The translations under genes were made by a program, and so were the position numbers. The notes beneath the pieces were generated by a model that was given only the letters and a program-made list of their open reading frames with translations, did not search any database and was not told where the DNA came from. From Saprospirales bacterium GYS_P2D (GTDB lineage: Bacteria; Bacteroidota; Bacteroidia; Chitinophagales; Saprospiraceae): a DNA stretch of 64,000 bases. This document shows, in pieces, positions 55,831 through 64,000 of this stretch; position 1 is the stretch's first letter, and each line of letters opens with the position of its first letter. The stretch spans positions 1,120,100 through 1,184,099 of the forward strand of contig WUUP01000001.1 in assembly GCA_009833045.1 (NCBI GenBank). Direction: 5' to 3'.

Positions 55831-57090
55831 ATGGATAATATGGTACGAGCCGGATCAATATATTCTCTTCACACGATTAGATTTAGTGTGGTCAGCCTTT
55901 TTATTCTATTGGGACTATTGCGTATATCTGGTTTCAATTTTTATCTGGCGCAGCTACTCGGTATGCCTGTAGAGATCAATCATCTAGGGGGAGGAGCTTT
56001 TAATTTTATCAACTATATAGCCACATCATCGCTATTACTCTGTATAGCTCTCACCTGGCAGCGTCTATATACTAAGTGGTCCAGCATCCTTCCTTTTGTT
56101 CTACTCGGAGCGATTTATATCATTAACAATCTTCTGACAGCTTACAGCAATCCTACTTGGTTGATATATCAGTTGATATACCTCACCATAGCATGCTTTC
56201 TTCATATTTATATCAGAGATAGTGATTATACCGTAGCCAGTTATGACAATTTTCTGAAGTACGGTTTTTATATATTTCTATCTTATGTCTTATTCTGCGA
56301 TATCCAGATCATACTACAGTATCCGATGAACTATTACATCGCCGAGTTCAATGATGCATTCGTGCATGCTTTGGATGATTTTGGAGTGATGAAACAGCAA
56401 TTTGGCTACCTCTTGGGTTTCCTTTTAGCTTATACCTTATTCGTAGTAAGGTCTCGTAGAGTACAGATTATCGCTCTTTTGATTATTGCGTTTACAGGAC
56501 TGGGGATACGAAGTTTTGTGTTAGGCCTGATTGGGGCTAGCCTTTTCTTTTTAGTTAGATCACCTAAAAAAATACTATTTGCGCTTCTTCTTGGAGCAGC
56601 TTGTCTTTACCTATTGAGAGACTCTTTTGTGTCTGAGATCATCTATGACACTCGTTTTTATAGCTATTACAATGCATTTGACATAGTTCAGCAGTTTCCT
56701 TTTGGAGTAGGATTAGGAGGATATCCAGAGTATACTGAGATATTCAATCGAAATCTCTTTGCTGACTTTTATTCATCTGAGGCCATTCTGGATTATATCC
56801 CCATCGCTCCAGAGTCTGATATCGTTCATGTATTTGGGAGTCTCGGATTAGTATTGGGGATTATTCACTTCGTCATCATCGGTAGGATCATCTGGCATGG
56901 ATACAATCTTCAACAATATGCCACTCCTATTGAGCAAGCTATTTTGTTTTTCTTTTGCTTCATGACGTTTTTTGGTATTAGCGAAGACTCAATGTTTTCG
57001 ATATACTATTGGATCTTTTTTGGATTAGCTTCAGGAGTCGCCTCCAAGCTGCTCGCTACACATCAAAACACAAGTCATGCAGCACATTGA
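55831..57090 (+). CDS. Wzy-type polysaccharide polymerase (O-antigen ligase/polymerase-like)
   Basis: The start used is ATG at 55831; a TTG at 55816 is possible. The 419-residue protein has about 10-12 hydrophobic segments and a large periplasmic loop (about 280-335) that contains QFPFGVGLGGYPEY. That glycine-rich loop is commonly seen in Wzy/WaaL-type proteins. It probably polymerises the flipped repeat units. Sequence similarity in this family is always weak, so the call rests on topology and position. Confidence 0.75.
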   Translation: MDNMVRAGSIYSLHTIRFSVVSLFILLGLLRISGFNFYLAQLLGMPVEINHLGGGAFNFINYIATSSLLLCIALTWQRLYTKWSSILPFVLLGAIYIINNLLTAYSNPTWLIYQLIYLTIACFLHIYIRDSDYTVASYDNFLKYGFYIFLSYVLFCDIQIILQYPMNYYIAEFNDAFVHALDDFGVMKQQFGYLLGFLLAYTLFVVRSRRVQIIALLIIAFTGLGIRSFVLGLIGASLFFLVRSPKKILFALLLGAACLYLLRDSFVSEIIYDTRFYSYYNAFDIVQQFPFGVGLGGYPEYTEIFNRNLFADFYSSEAILDYIPIAPESDIVHVFGSLGLVLGIIHFVIIGRIIWHGYNLQQYATPIEQAILFFFCFMTFFGISEDSMFSIYYWIFFGLASGVASKLLATHQNTSHAAH

Positions 57091-57850
57091 TACTCCCAGA
57101 GTGTCGATAGTCATGGCCTGCTACAATGCTCAGGACCATGTAGCCAGAGCCATTGATAGTATGCTCTCGCAGACTTTTAGTGATTTTGAGTATATCATCA
57201 TTGATGATGGTAGCACCGATCGTACACTCACTATATTGGATGAATATCAGGAAAAAGACTGCCGAATAATAGTCCTAAAAAATGAGAAAAATCTGGGCCT
57301 CTCTGCATCTCTGAATAAGGGTATTAGAGCCGCTCGGGGCGAATATATAGCACGTATGGATGCTGATGATTGGAGCTACTCAAGCCGACTTAAGCGCCAA
57401 GTCGCTCTACTTGACACTCGTCCCGAGATCGATATCCTTGGCACTAATGTCATCAATGTCAACGAAAAAGATGAAGAAATAAGCATTTCCACTTTGCCAG
57501 AGTGTCATCACGACATTATATCAAGAATGTTTAAGAAAACCTTGATTTTTCATCCGACGATACTACTACGTCGACAGGTGTACCTAAAATATGGATATTA
57601 TGATCCCACACTCAGATGGGCAGAAGACGCTGATCTATGGTACAGAATCTATGATCAGGTCACTTTTCATAATATTCAAAAACCACAACTACGCTATACC
57701 GTCAAAAAGCGACTGACGGATAAGATCATCAGGAATAATCTCAAGGTGAAATACACAAATATGAGAAGAAGAGGCCTGCTGATGAGATATGGTATCTTCT
57801 TGTTCAGTGATCTTTGGGTTATGTACCTTCGTAGGTTTAAAAATCAATAG
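57077..57850 (+). CDS. GT2 family glycosyltransferase
   Basis: The 257-residue GT-A enzyme has the opening RVSIVMACYNAQDHVARAIDS, the nucleotide-sugar motif IIIDDGSTD and the metal-binding ARMDADDW. The acceptor-side motif WAEDADLWYRI follows. It adds one sugar of the repeat unit at the cytoplasmic face. It overlaps wzy by 14 nt. Confidence 0.92.
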   Translation: MQHIDTPRVSIVMACYNAQDHVARAIDSMLSQTFSDFEYIIIDDGSTDRTLTILDEYQEKDCRIIVLKNEKNLGLSASLNKGIRAARGEYIARMDADDWSYSSRLKRQVALLDTRPEIDILGTNVINVNEKDEEISISTLPECHHDIISRMFKKTLIFHPTILLRRQVYLKYGYYDPTLRWAEDADLWYRIYDQVTFHNIQKPQLRYTVKKRLTDKIIRNNLKVKYTNMRRRGLLMRYGIFLFSDLWVMYLRRFKNQ

Positions 57851-57946
57851 ACACAGCTGAAGGAATCAAGGAGCATATTAGAAATCAAAGCAAGCGCTAT
57901 TCATCGCTATTTTCTGTGGCGACAGACTGCTTTCAAGACGGATCAC

Positions 57947-58651
57947 GTGTATGTCTCTGAATATCCCCGATCAGGAGGCACTTGGTTTTGTCAGATGCTA
58001 TCTGATCTCATTGGTATACCTTTTGTGAGAAATGACTGGGCTCCATGGTCTCACGGGATCCTACATAGTCACCTCCCTCTCAGACCTGGAATGACTCGGC
58101 CTATACATGTCGTCAGAGATGGTCGTGATGTCATGGTGTCGGCATATTACTATTTCTTGATGCCGAGTGATCATACTCCGAGTGCGCTCACCGCATCATG
58201 GAGACAGAGGATGCCTTTTGATGACTATCATGATATCAAAGCTAACCTCGGTCAGTTCATTAAAATATTCAACCAATACTATAAGGTCGGTAACAAGGCC
58301 TACAGTTGGCAGGACCACACCAAGATCAATCTACTGTGTGAAAATTCAATCATGATCAAGTATGAAGAGCTCCTGAAGGACCCACATCAAAGTCTTTTGA
58401 GAGTTTTAGATCACTTAGGTCACGTGCATTTAAGAGAGCAGATTGACACGGTCGTGAAAAAATATGAATTCAAAAATGTCAGTAATAGAAATCGAGGGGA
58501 GGAGGATATCAGCGCTTTTCAGCGAAAAGGCATCGCAGGTGATTGGGTCAATCATTTCACTACTGAAAGCTTAAGTGTTTTTTATAGTTACGGTACTAAA
58601 GAGCTAAGTCAGATCGGGTACAGTCTGGACACTCAACCAAGCTCATGTTGA
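57947..58651 (+). CDS. Second sulfotransferase (start uncertain)
   Basis: This protein of 234 residues or more has the PAPS loop YPRSGGTW and the 3'-phosphate motif VVRDGRDVMVSAYYY. A GTG at 57947 would start only six residues before that loop. The frame is open back to 57851, and HRYFLWRQTAFKTDHVYVSE looks like the normal lead-in of such enzymes. That lead-in has no ATG, GTG or TTG; ATT (57899), ATA (57875) and CTG (57857) are possible. It differs clearly from the first sulfotransferase, so a second position or acceptor is likely. Confidence 0.82.
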   Translation: MYVSEYPRSGGTWFCQMLSDLIGIPFVRNDWAPWSHGILHSHLPLRPGMTRPIHVVRDGRDVMVSAYYYFLMPSDHTPSALTASWRQRMPFDDYHDIKANLGQFIKIFNQYYKVGNKAYSWQDHTKINLLCENSIMIKYEELLKDPHQSLLRVLDHLGHVHLREQIDTVVKKYEFKNVSNRNRGEEDISAFQRKGIAGDWVNHFTTESLSVFYSYGTKELSQIGYSLDTQPSSC

Positions 58652-59763
58652 GAGTACTACATATCACAGAGGAGTCAAGAGGAGGAGGCCAGCATTTTTA
58701 TCTCAAGACCCTACTACCTGCACTATCTGAGCATGTAGAAGTATATCTGATCTGTCCTCTGGGGTCATCACAGCTCAAAGACTTAACTAACAATGGAGTA
58801 ACCGTCCATCTAATAGAGATCAATAATATCATGGGTAAAAAGTCCCGTGTATTAAGATATTTCAGCTCATTTTATTCAGATGTGAAAAGATTGCGCAAAG
58901 CAATAAACGATATCCGACCAGATATCATCATCAATCATGGTACGGGTCATATTAAGTCAATCATAGCCGCTACATCAATTGATATTCCCCTGATCTGGGT
59001 CGTACATGATAGTCGACAGCGATCGATGACTCGACAGGTTTTCTCTCAATTGAGCAGATATGCAGATCACATCCTATTTGTATCGCATCGGTCATCAGCT
59101 TACTATTCTGATGAGATCTTGTCACATATTAATAATAGTGTAATACAAGCTCCGATAGGACGTAACCTGCCTTCAACATCCAAAGCTGACACTACTCAAG
59201 ACAAAATACACCTTATCTCAGTCGGATATGTCAATGCTAATAAAGGCTATGATATTCTATTGAAGGCCATAACTCTCCTCACCGATCGGTATCGATCATT
59301 GGTAAAACTTCAAATAGTAGGGCCCGTATTAGAGTCTCAACAGAAACATAAGCTGTCATTAGATCGAATAATAGCTGAGCATGAATTGGTCAATGTTGAA
59401 TTTTTAGGGTTCAGAGATGATATCGTTGAGCTGCTATCAGATGCCGATCTATACATCTGTAGCTCCAGATATGAGGCGAGTCCAATTGCTGTCTGGGAGG
59501 CTCTATCTATCGGCCTTCCGATCATATCTACAGATGTAGGTGACGTCAAAGCCATATTGGGCGAAAGCCAAAACTATATTTGTAAAACCGAAAGTCCTGA
59601 AGCCTTATCCTCGGCGATCAAACAGGCTATAGATGAAAAGAGATACCTGGATCTATCACTCAAAGCAGCAAATCGTAAATTAGCTCAATCAACATTTGAT
59701 GTTAACATAATAGCTGCCCAACATCTAAGTCTGTACAAAAAAGTATGTCAAGAAAAAAGCTAA
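58645..59763 (+). CDS. GT4 family glycosyltransferase
   Basis: The 372-residue GT-B enzyme opens MLRVLHITEESRGGGQHFYL. The C-terminal nucleotide-binding half has VGYVNANKGYDILLKAI and the E-x7-E type region SSRYEASPIAVWEALSIGLPII. It belongs with the repeat-unit assembly enzymes. It overlaps the second sulfotransferase by 7 nt and the next gene by 19 nt. Confidence 0.9.
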   Translation: MLRVLHITEESRGGGQHFYLKTLLPALSEHVEVYLICPLGSSQLKDLTNNGVTVHLIEINNIMGKKSRVLRYFSSFYSDVKRLRKAINDIRPDIIINHGTGHIKSIIAATSIDIPLIWVVHDSRQRSMTRQVFSQLSRYADHILFVSHRSSAYYSDEILSHINNSVIQAPIGRNLPSTSKADTTQDKIHLISVGYVNANKGYDILLKAITLLTDRYRSLVKLQIVGPVLESQQKHKLSLDRIIAEHELVNVEFLGFRDDIVELLSDADLYICSSRYEASPIAVWEALSIGLPIISTDVGDVKAILGESQNYICKTESPEALSSAIKQAIDEKRYLDLSLKAANRKLAQSTFDVNIIAAQHLSLYKKVCQEKS

Positions 59764-60851
59764 TAGTCATAGTCAATAGGAGCTACCCTGACTCACCTAC
59801 GGGCTATTATGCAGCATCTTTCAGGTCTTACTTGCTCACTTATGGGAAAAATACGTACGACGTCCAAGTAGTAAGCCGTGAGAATAAGTATCATCAGAAA
59901 ACTCAGTCCTCTAATATCACAAAACTGATAGATAGCGTATCGACCTCATACACACTGATCAAAAAAGCAAGAAGGCTCAGGGCAGACTACCATATCATCA
60001 TGTCTGATCCTGGATTCAATAATCTATTTGCTGCTTTGCTATTAGATCCTCATCGTACCGCATTATGGTCTATGGATATTTACCCTTCGGCCTTTGTTGC
60101 CAAAGGATTACTAAAAAAAAATAGTAGCTGGCTAAAGCTATATCGTAACATCATCAGAAGAAAATCTCCATCATGGCTCATCAGCTTAGGACCTCAGCAG
60201 ACTTCTTATCTGCGTGAGCAATATTACACTGAGAATACCCAATTCATTGAGGTGCCAATAGGCTTGAAAGACATCAATATTAACAAACAAATAAAATCAA
60301 TACCCAACTGGTATAATGAGCGATATATTTACTTCGCCTATATCGGCAATATGGGCGAAGCACATGATGTAGAATTTCTTAATAAGTGGATCGAACAAAT
60401 GGATGCTGAAAAACAACGCATAGTCATTAGGGCTTCTGGTGCAAAAAAGTATCTTATTAATACAAGTGACATGACAAAAGTGATCTGTCCTGATGAGCAT
60501 ATCCCATACGATGATATGAAATACATAGATGCACAAATCGTCAGCTTGCTCCCTAAGTGGACGCATGTCTGTGTCCCTTCAAAAGCACTGACAGCAGTAG
60601 AAATAGGAAATACCATAGTATACTGTGGCGATAAGTCCAGTGATACCTGGCAATATGTCAAAGACTGCTCATGGTATGTAGATCCTAACTATAGTGCAAA
60701 GGACATCTCCAAAGTCATGTCAGAAATCACAAAGGAGAATGTCTCTATCAAAAAACAGAAGACTCAATCGCTGAGAGATGCGCTAAGAATGAATCATTTT
60801 AAGGGATATCAAAAAATATTAACTGAAATAGAAAAAGCAACTCATGAATAA
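59745..60851 (+). CDS. GT-B type glycosyltransferase-like protein
   Basis: This 368-residue protein has weak GT4 character: the N-terminal half with LWSMDIYPSAFVAKGLL and the C-terminal half with YFAYIGNMGEAHDVEFLNKWI and VPSKALTAVEIGNTIVYCG. A donor or linkage cannot be named. Its 19-nt overlap with the upstream gene and 8-nt overlap with manC place it firmly in the polysaccharide run. Confidence 0.75.
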   Translation: MSRKKLIVIVNRSYPDSPTGYYAASFRSYLLTYGKNTYDVQVVSRENKYHQKTQSSNITKLIDSVSTSYTLIKKARRLRADYHIIMSDPGFNNLFAALLLDPHRTALWSMDIYPSAFVAKGLLKKNSSWLKLYRNIIRRKSPSWLISLGPQQTSYLREQYYTENTQFIEVPIGLKDININKQIKSIPNWYNERYIYFAYIGNMGEAHDVEFLNKWIEQMDAEKQRIVIRASGAKKYLINTSDMTKVICPDEHIPYDDMKYIDAQIVSLLPKWTHVCVPSKALTAVEIGNTIVYCGDKSSDTWQYVKDCSWYVDPNYSAKDISKVMSEITKENVSIKKQKTQSLRDALRMNHFKGYQKILTEIEKATHE

Positions 60852-61917
60852 AAACAACTATATCGCTATCATGGCCGGAGGAGTCGGTTCTCGATTTTGG
60901 CCAGCCAGTAGAGAGTCTCGACCTAAGCAGTTTTTGGATATACTCGGTGTCGGCAAATCTCTCATACAGCTCACCTATGACAGAGCTGCTAAGATCGTCC
61001 CGAAAGAGAATATCCTGATCGTGTCAAACGGTATGTATAAAGGGCTCATCCTCGAACAACTACCAGAACTCACTGAAGGACAGCTACTGCTCGAGCCTTC
61101 CAGAAATAACACAGGACCATGTGTAGCATATACCGCTCTACACCTCAAGGCAAAAAACCCAGAGGCGGTTTTCGCCATGCTCCCTTCCGATCATGTGATC
61201 CTCAAAGAGGATGAATTCATAGCACGATTGAATGAAGCTTTTGACTACGGTGCTAAAAATGAAGCTATCGTCACTCTCGGTATAGAGCCTACTCGACCTG
61301 ATACAGGATATGGATATATTAACTATAGTGAGAATGTCAAAGGCGGAATCTATGAGGTAGTAGAATTTAAAGAAAAGCCTAATAAAGAGACAGCTCAGCA
61401 ATATCTGGATAGTGGAGACTATGTATGGAATGCTGGTATTTTCGTATGGTCTGTATCTACCATTGTTAATTCTTTTTCAAACTCAGCTCAAGAAATACTG
61501 GATGTACTCTGTGAAGATGAAGCACAGTTTGGTACAGAAAAAGAGCAGGAGTATATCAATCAGGTATATCCTAATACAAAAAGCATTTCAGTAGACTTTG
61601 CCATACTCGAGCATGCCAAGAATGTATACACTATCCCTGCAGACATCGGATGGTCAGACCTCGGCACATGGAACTCACTATATGACTTCCTCGACAAAGA
61701 TGAAAAGAGTAATGTAAAACTCTCCAAGGATGCATATGTCGAAGACGCCAAAGGAAACCTCATCCGTACCTCCAATGCTAATAAACTAATGGTAGTAAAA
61801 GGTCTCGAAGATTATATCATCATTGATGATCATGATGTACTTTTAATCTATCCTCGACATGAGGAACAAAATATCAAACCACTTCGTAAATCATTTGAAG
61901 GAAGCCCATACGTATAA
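60844..61917 (+). CDS. manC: Mannose-1-phosphate guanylyltransferase
   Basis: It makes GDP-mannose, a donor for mannose and a precursor for GDP-fucose. The 357-residue protein has the signature AGGVGSRFWPASRESRPKQF and AMLPSDHVI. It lacks the C-terminal phosphomannose isomerase cupin of the bifunctional enzymes. Its presence in the run predicts a mannose- or fucose-type sugar in the polymer. Confidence 0.94.
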   Translation: MNKNNYIAIMAGGVGSRFWPASRESRPKQFLDILGVGKSLIQLTYDRAAKIVPKENILIVSNGMYKGLILEQLPELTEGQLLLEPSRNNTGPCVAYTALHLKAKNPEAVFAMLPSDHVILKEDEFIARLNEAFDYGAKNEAIVTLGIEPTRPDTGYGYINYSENVKGGIYEVVEFKEKPNKETAQQYLDSGDYVWNAGIFVWSVSTIVNSFSNSAQEILDVLCEDEAQFGTEKEQEYINQVYPNTKSISVDFAILEHAKNVYTIPADIGWSDLGTWNSLYDFLDKDEKSNVKLSKDAYVEDAKGNLIRTSNANKLMVVKGLEDYIIIDDHDVLLIYPRHEEQNIKPLRKSFEGSPYV

Positions 61918-63064
61918 AAAGAAGATCGCTCTCGTCGCCAATACGGCGTGGAGTGTATACAACTTCAGGATAGACATCATCAGGTGCTTTATATCACATG
62001 GCTACATCGTCCATGTGATAGCGCCTCGTGATACCTACGTAGAAAAGCTAATAGCAGAGGGAGTACACTATATCAATCTGCCCTTATCTAAATACTCTCT
62101 CAACCCCTTGAAAGATCTATTTGCTTTGGTCTCGCTGATCAGGACATACCGAACAGAGCAATATGATTTCGTTTTTCACTATACTATCAAACCCAATATC
62201 TATGGTAGTATCGCTGCACGTATCGCCGGGATCAAAAGTAAATTAGCCGTAGTCACTGGACTAGGCCGGATGATCGGATCTGGAAAAACTGTGACTACTC
62301 TGCTCACTGAAAAGCTATATCGCTTTGCTATGAGATATAGCGATCAGGTTTGGTTTTTGAATGTTGAAAATCGAGAATACTTCATCAGAAAAGGTATCAC
62401 TCCTGCCAGTAAAACTCAACTGCTACCCTCTGAGGGTATCAACACTGAAAAATATAGCCCGAAGCGAGAATGGCCAAAGACTAAAGCTATTAGGTTTCTA
62501 TTCGCAGGAAGGCTCCTAAAAGAGAAAGGTATAGTCGAGTACTATCGAGCAGCTCAAGAGCTCAGTAAAAAGTACAAACATGTACGATTTGAGATATTAG
62601 GATTTGTGGATGAGCAGAATACTGACTCCATCACTCTTACAGAACTGAAAAAATGGCAAGTCTCTGGAGCAATAAGATATCTGGGTGCGTCAGAAGACGT
62701 CAGACCTTTCATAGATCGGTGTGACTGTGTTGTATTTCCCTCATACTACCAAGAAGGGATATCAAGGATACTGCTGGAAGCAGCGAGCATGGCGAAACCC
62801 ATCGTCACCACGGATCACATAGGATGTCGTGATGTAGTGCTCCCCGCACTGTCTGGATATCTATCAATACCAAAAGATATCAATAGCCTAAAGGAGAACA
62901 TTGAGAAAATCATCACACTCTCCTCAGAACGAAGACTCCAAATGGGACATGTAGGACGTGAATATGTCAAGAAACTCTATGATATCGAACTGGTGAAAAA
63001 AATCTACTTAGATCATGTAGAGCCTGAAGCAGACTATGTCACTTCGACTCAAGTCGCTCATTAA
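61859..63064 (+). CDS. GT4 family glycosyltransferase
   Basis: The 401-residue enzyme has the core opening KKIALVANTAWSVYNFR, DFVFHYTIKPNIYGSIAAR and LFAGRLLKEKGIVEYYRAA. The C-terminal VVFPSYYQEGISRILLEAASMAKPIV carries the E-x7-E type site. This pattern fits the capsular/O-antigen GT4 enzymes that transfer N-acetyl sugars. ATG at 61859 overlaps manC by 59 nt; TTG at 61895 is an alternative closer to the conserved core. The 3' end overlaps convergent tlpA by 26 bp. Confidence 0.9.
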   Translation: MRNKISNHFVNHLKEAHTYKKKIALVANTAWSVYNFRIDIIRCFISHGYIVHVIAPRDTYVEKLIAEGVHYINLPLSKYSLNPLKDLFALVSLIRTYRTEQYDFVFHYTIKPNIYGSIAARIAGIKSKLAVVTGLGRMIGSGKTVTTLLTEKLYRFAMRYSDQVWFLNVENREYFIRKGITPASKTQLLPSEGINTEKYSPKREWPKTKAIRFLFAGRLLKEKGIVEYYRAAQELSKKYKHVRFEILGFVDEQNTDSITLTELKKWQVSGAIRYLGASEDVRPFIDRCDCVVFPSYYQEGISRILLEAASMAKPIVTTDHIGCRDVVLPALSGYLSIPKDINSLKENIEKIITLSSERRLQMGHVGREYVKKLYDIELVKKIYLDHVEPEADYVTSTQVAH

Positions 63065-63569
63065 GTATCCGTCTGATCTCCTCAAAGCTCAGATCCGTAC
63101 CCATGATTTCACCCTCGGGATTAATTAAAAATTTCGTGGGCAGTTCTTTCACACTATACTGCTGAGCTATAGGAGACATCAATACTACTCTGGTCACATC
63201 GATGATATGATACGGCCAGTTCATATTTTGCTGCTGGATGATCTGTTTCGTGAGTTTATCTGATTTTTCCAGTGCAACACTTACGATCTCAAATCCTGTC
63301 GCATTCTTATAGTCTCGACCATGATAGTCTCGATAGAGTGTTTTCAGATCAGGTATCTCTTTTCGACATGGTGGGCACCATGATCCCCAAAAGTCGAGTA
63401 ATACATAATGTCCTTTCAGGTCAGATAACTCAAAGGTTTCTCCTGATACGAGTTGTGCAGAGATATTCGGAGCGGACTCACCATTGTTAAATGACGGTGG
63501 CTTCAGAAAGTAGTTATAAGCTAAGACCGCTAAGATTAAGACCAGAACGCCGACTAATATTTTCTGCAC
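63039..63569 (-). CDS. TlpA-type membrane-anchored thioredoxin
   Basis: This 176-residue protein has an N-terminal membrane anchor (about 5-20) and a periplasmic thioredoxin fold. The active site is WCPPC (Cys65, Cys68) within LLDFWGSWCPPCRKEIPDL, and a cis-Pro occurs in KELPTKFLINPEG. Such proteins reduce or maintain periplasmic disulfides, for example during cytochrome maturation. It follows rfbA by seven bases on the minus strand. Confidence 0.9.
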   Translation of the reverse strand: MQKILVGVLVLILAVLAYNYFLKPPSFNNGESAPNISAQLVSGETFELSDLKGHYVLLDFWGSWCPPCRKEIPDLKTLYRDYHGRDYKNATGFEIVSVALEKSDKLTKQIIQQQNMNWPYHIIDVTRVVLMSPIAQQYSVKELPTKFLINPEGEIMGTDLSFEEIRRILNERLESK

Positions 63570-63576
63570 TATTTTT

Positions 63577-64000
63577 TTATTCTAATATATCCAATAAGTA
63601 CTGTCCGTAACCACTCTTGATATACTTATGTCCTAAGTGAGACAACTGTTCATCATTGATAAATCCCATTTTGTAAGCTACCTCTTCTATACATCCTATC
63701 TTCAGGCCTTGACGCTCTTCTATGACATGGATGAACTCTGACGCTTGTAAGAGTGACTCATGAGTACCTGTATCCAGCCATGCCATACCTCTATTAAATA
63801 CTTCCACTTTGAGCTTTCCTTGACGGAGGTACTCTTTATTGACATCGGTGATCTCATACTCTCCTCTCGGACTTGGCTTTAGATTTTTTGCTATTTCGAC
63901 CACACTATTATCATAGAAGTATAGACCTGGTACAGCATAGTTAGACTTTGGATGCTCTGGCTTTTCTTCTATGGATACAACCTTGTTATTTTCGTCAAAT
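63577..64000 (-). CDS. rfbA: Glucose-1-phosphate thymidylyltransferase (partial, runs off the window)
   Basis: Only the C-terminal 141 codons or so are present; the gene continues beyond base 64000. The visible part includes [21 protein letters not shown], the segment [16 protein letters not shown] and [15 protein letters not shown], and ends [13 protein letters not shown]. All are characteristic of RmlA. It makes dTDP-glucose, the start of dTDP-rhamnose and related sugars, supporting a further sugar supply for the surface polysaccharide. Confidence 0.95.
   Translation of the reverse strand, partial: FDENNKVVSIEEKPEHPKSNYAVPGLYFYDNSVVEIAKNLKPSPRGEYEITDVNKEYLRQGKLKVEVFNRGMAWLDTGTHESLLQASEFIHVIEERQGLKIGCIEEVAYKMGFINDEQLSHLGHKYIKSGYGQYLLDILE

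Noticed and set aside
1-64000. Mobile elements, CRISPR arrays and prophage
   Set aside because: No transposase, integrase, cas gene or regular repeat-spacer array was seen on either strand.

Overview
The window is ordinary chromosome of a Bacteroidota bacterium, most likely from the Saprospiria or Chitinophagia side of the phylum; this placement is inferred from gene content. Markers are a PorZ-type type IX secretion component, a bacillithiol gene (bshA), an approximately 1100-residue SecA with a C-terminal zinc motif, DUF4175 and DUF2851 proteins, and TAnnTTTG promoter boxes. Shine-Dalgarno signals are scarce and many genes overlap by 4 nt. There is no insertion sequence, phage, integrase or CRISPR array. 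The only RNA gene found is tRNA-Cys.

Layout. 1-2.5 kb: the end of an unknown gene, a prohibitin-like lipoprotein and an HtrA protease. 2.5-8.9 kb (minus): secA, a SPOR-like protein, rodA and tgt. 9.2-14.4 kb: an orphan PD-(D/E)XK nuclease, a small-molecule kinase, an inositol-phosphatase-family enzyme, rnhB, an acyltransferase, then ybeY and an RsbW-like ATPase on the minus strand. 14.5-25 kb: a DUF4175 giant, nadK, a TPR membrane protein, tRNA-Cys, an OmpA lipoprotein, an M14 carboxypeptidase, an acyl-ACP thioesterase, a VanY-like peptidase and a conserved uncharacterised protein. 25-35.4 kb: mnmG, a secreted protein, a MerR regulator, bshA, a RelE-type toxin-antitoxin pair, then dnaN-nadD-porZ on the minus strand. 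35.5-50.3 kb: a long plus-strand run of an M16 homologue, mreBCD, mrdA, folA, DUF2851, lpxK, a Wzi-like barrel, metH and a Wzz-like protein. 50.4-63 kb: DUF2061, cysC, cysD, cysN, a sulfotransferase, wzx, wzy, glycosyltransferases, a second sulfotransferase and manC. 63.0-64 kb (minus): rfbA (cut by the window edge) and a TlpA-type thioredoxin.

The most coherent system is the 49.3-63 kb locus. It appears to make its own PAPS (CysDN plus CysC) and supply it to two sulfotransferases within a Wzx/Wzy polysaccharide cluster, with no sulfate-reduction genes beside it. This predicts a sulfated surface polysaccharide. A possible PAP-removing phosphatase lies at 11.2 kb. A second theme is envelope growth: mreBCD-mrdA sits apart from rodA, which instead overlaps a SPOR-like gene. 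Translation starts are unusual. Many genes use GTG or TTG, and mreC has no ATG, GTG or TTG that would include its membrane anchor.
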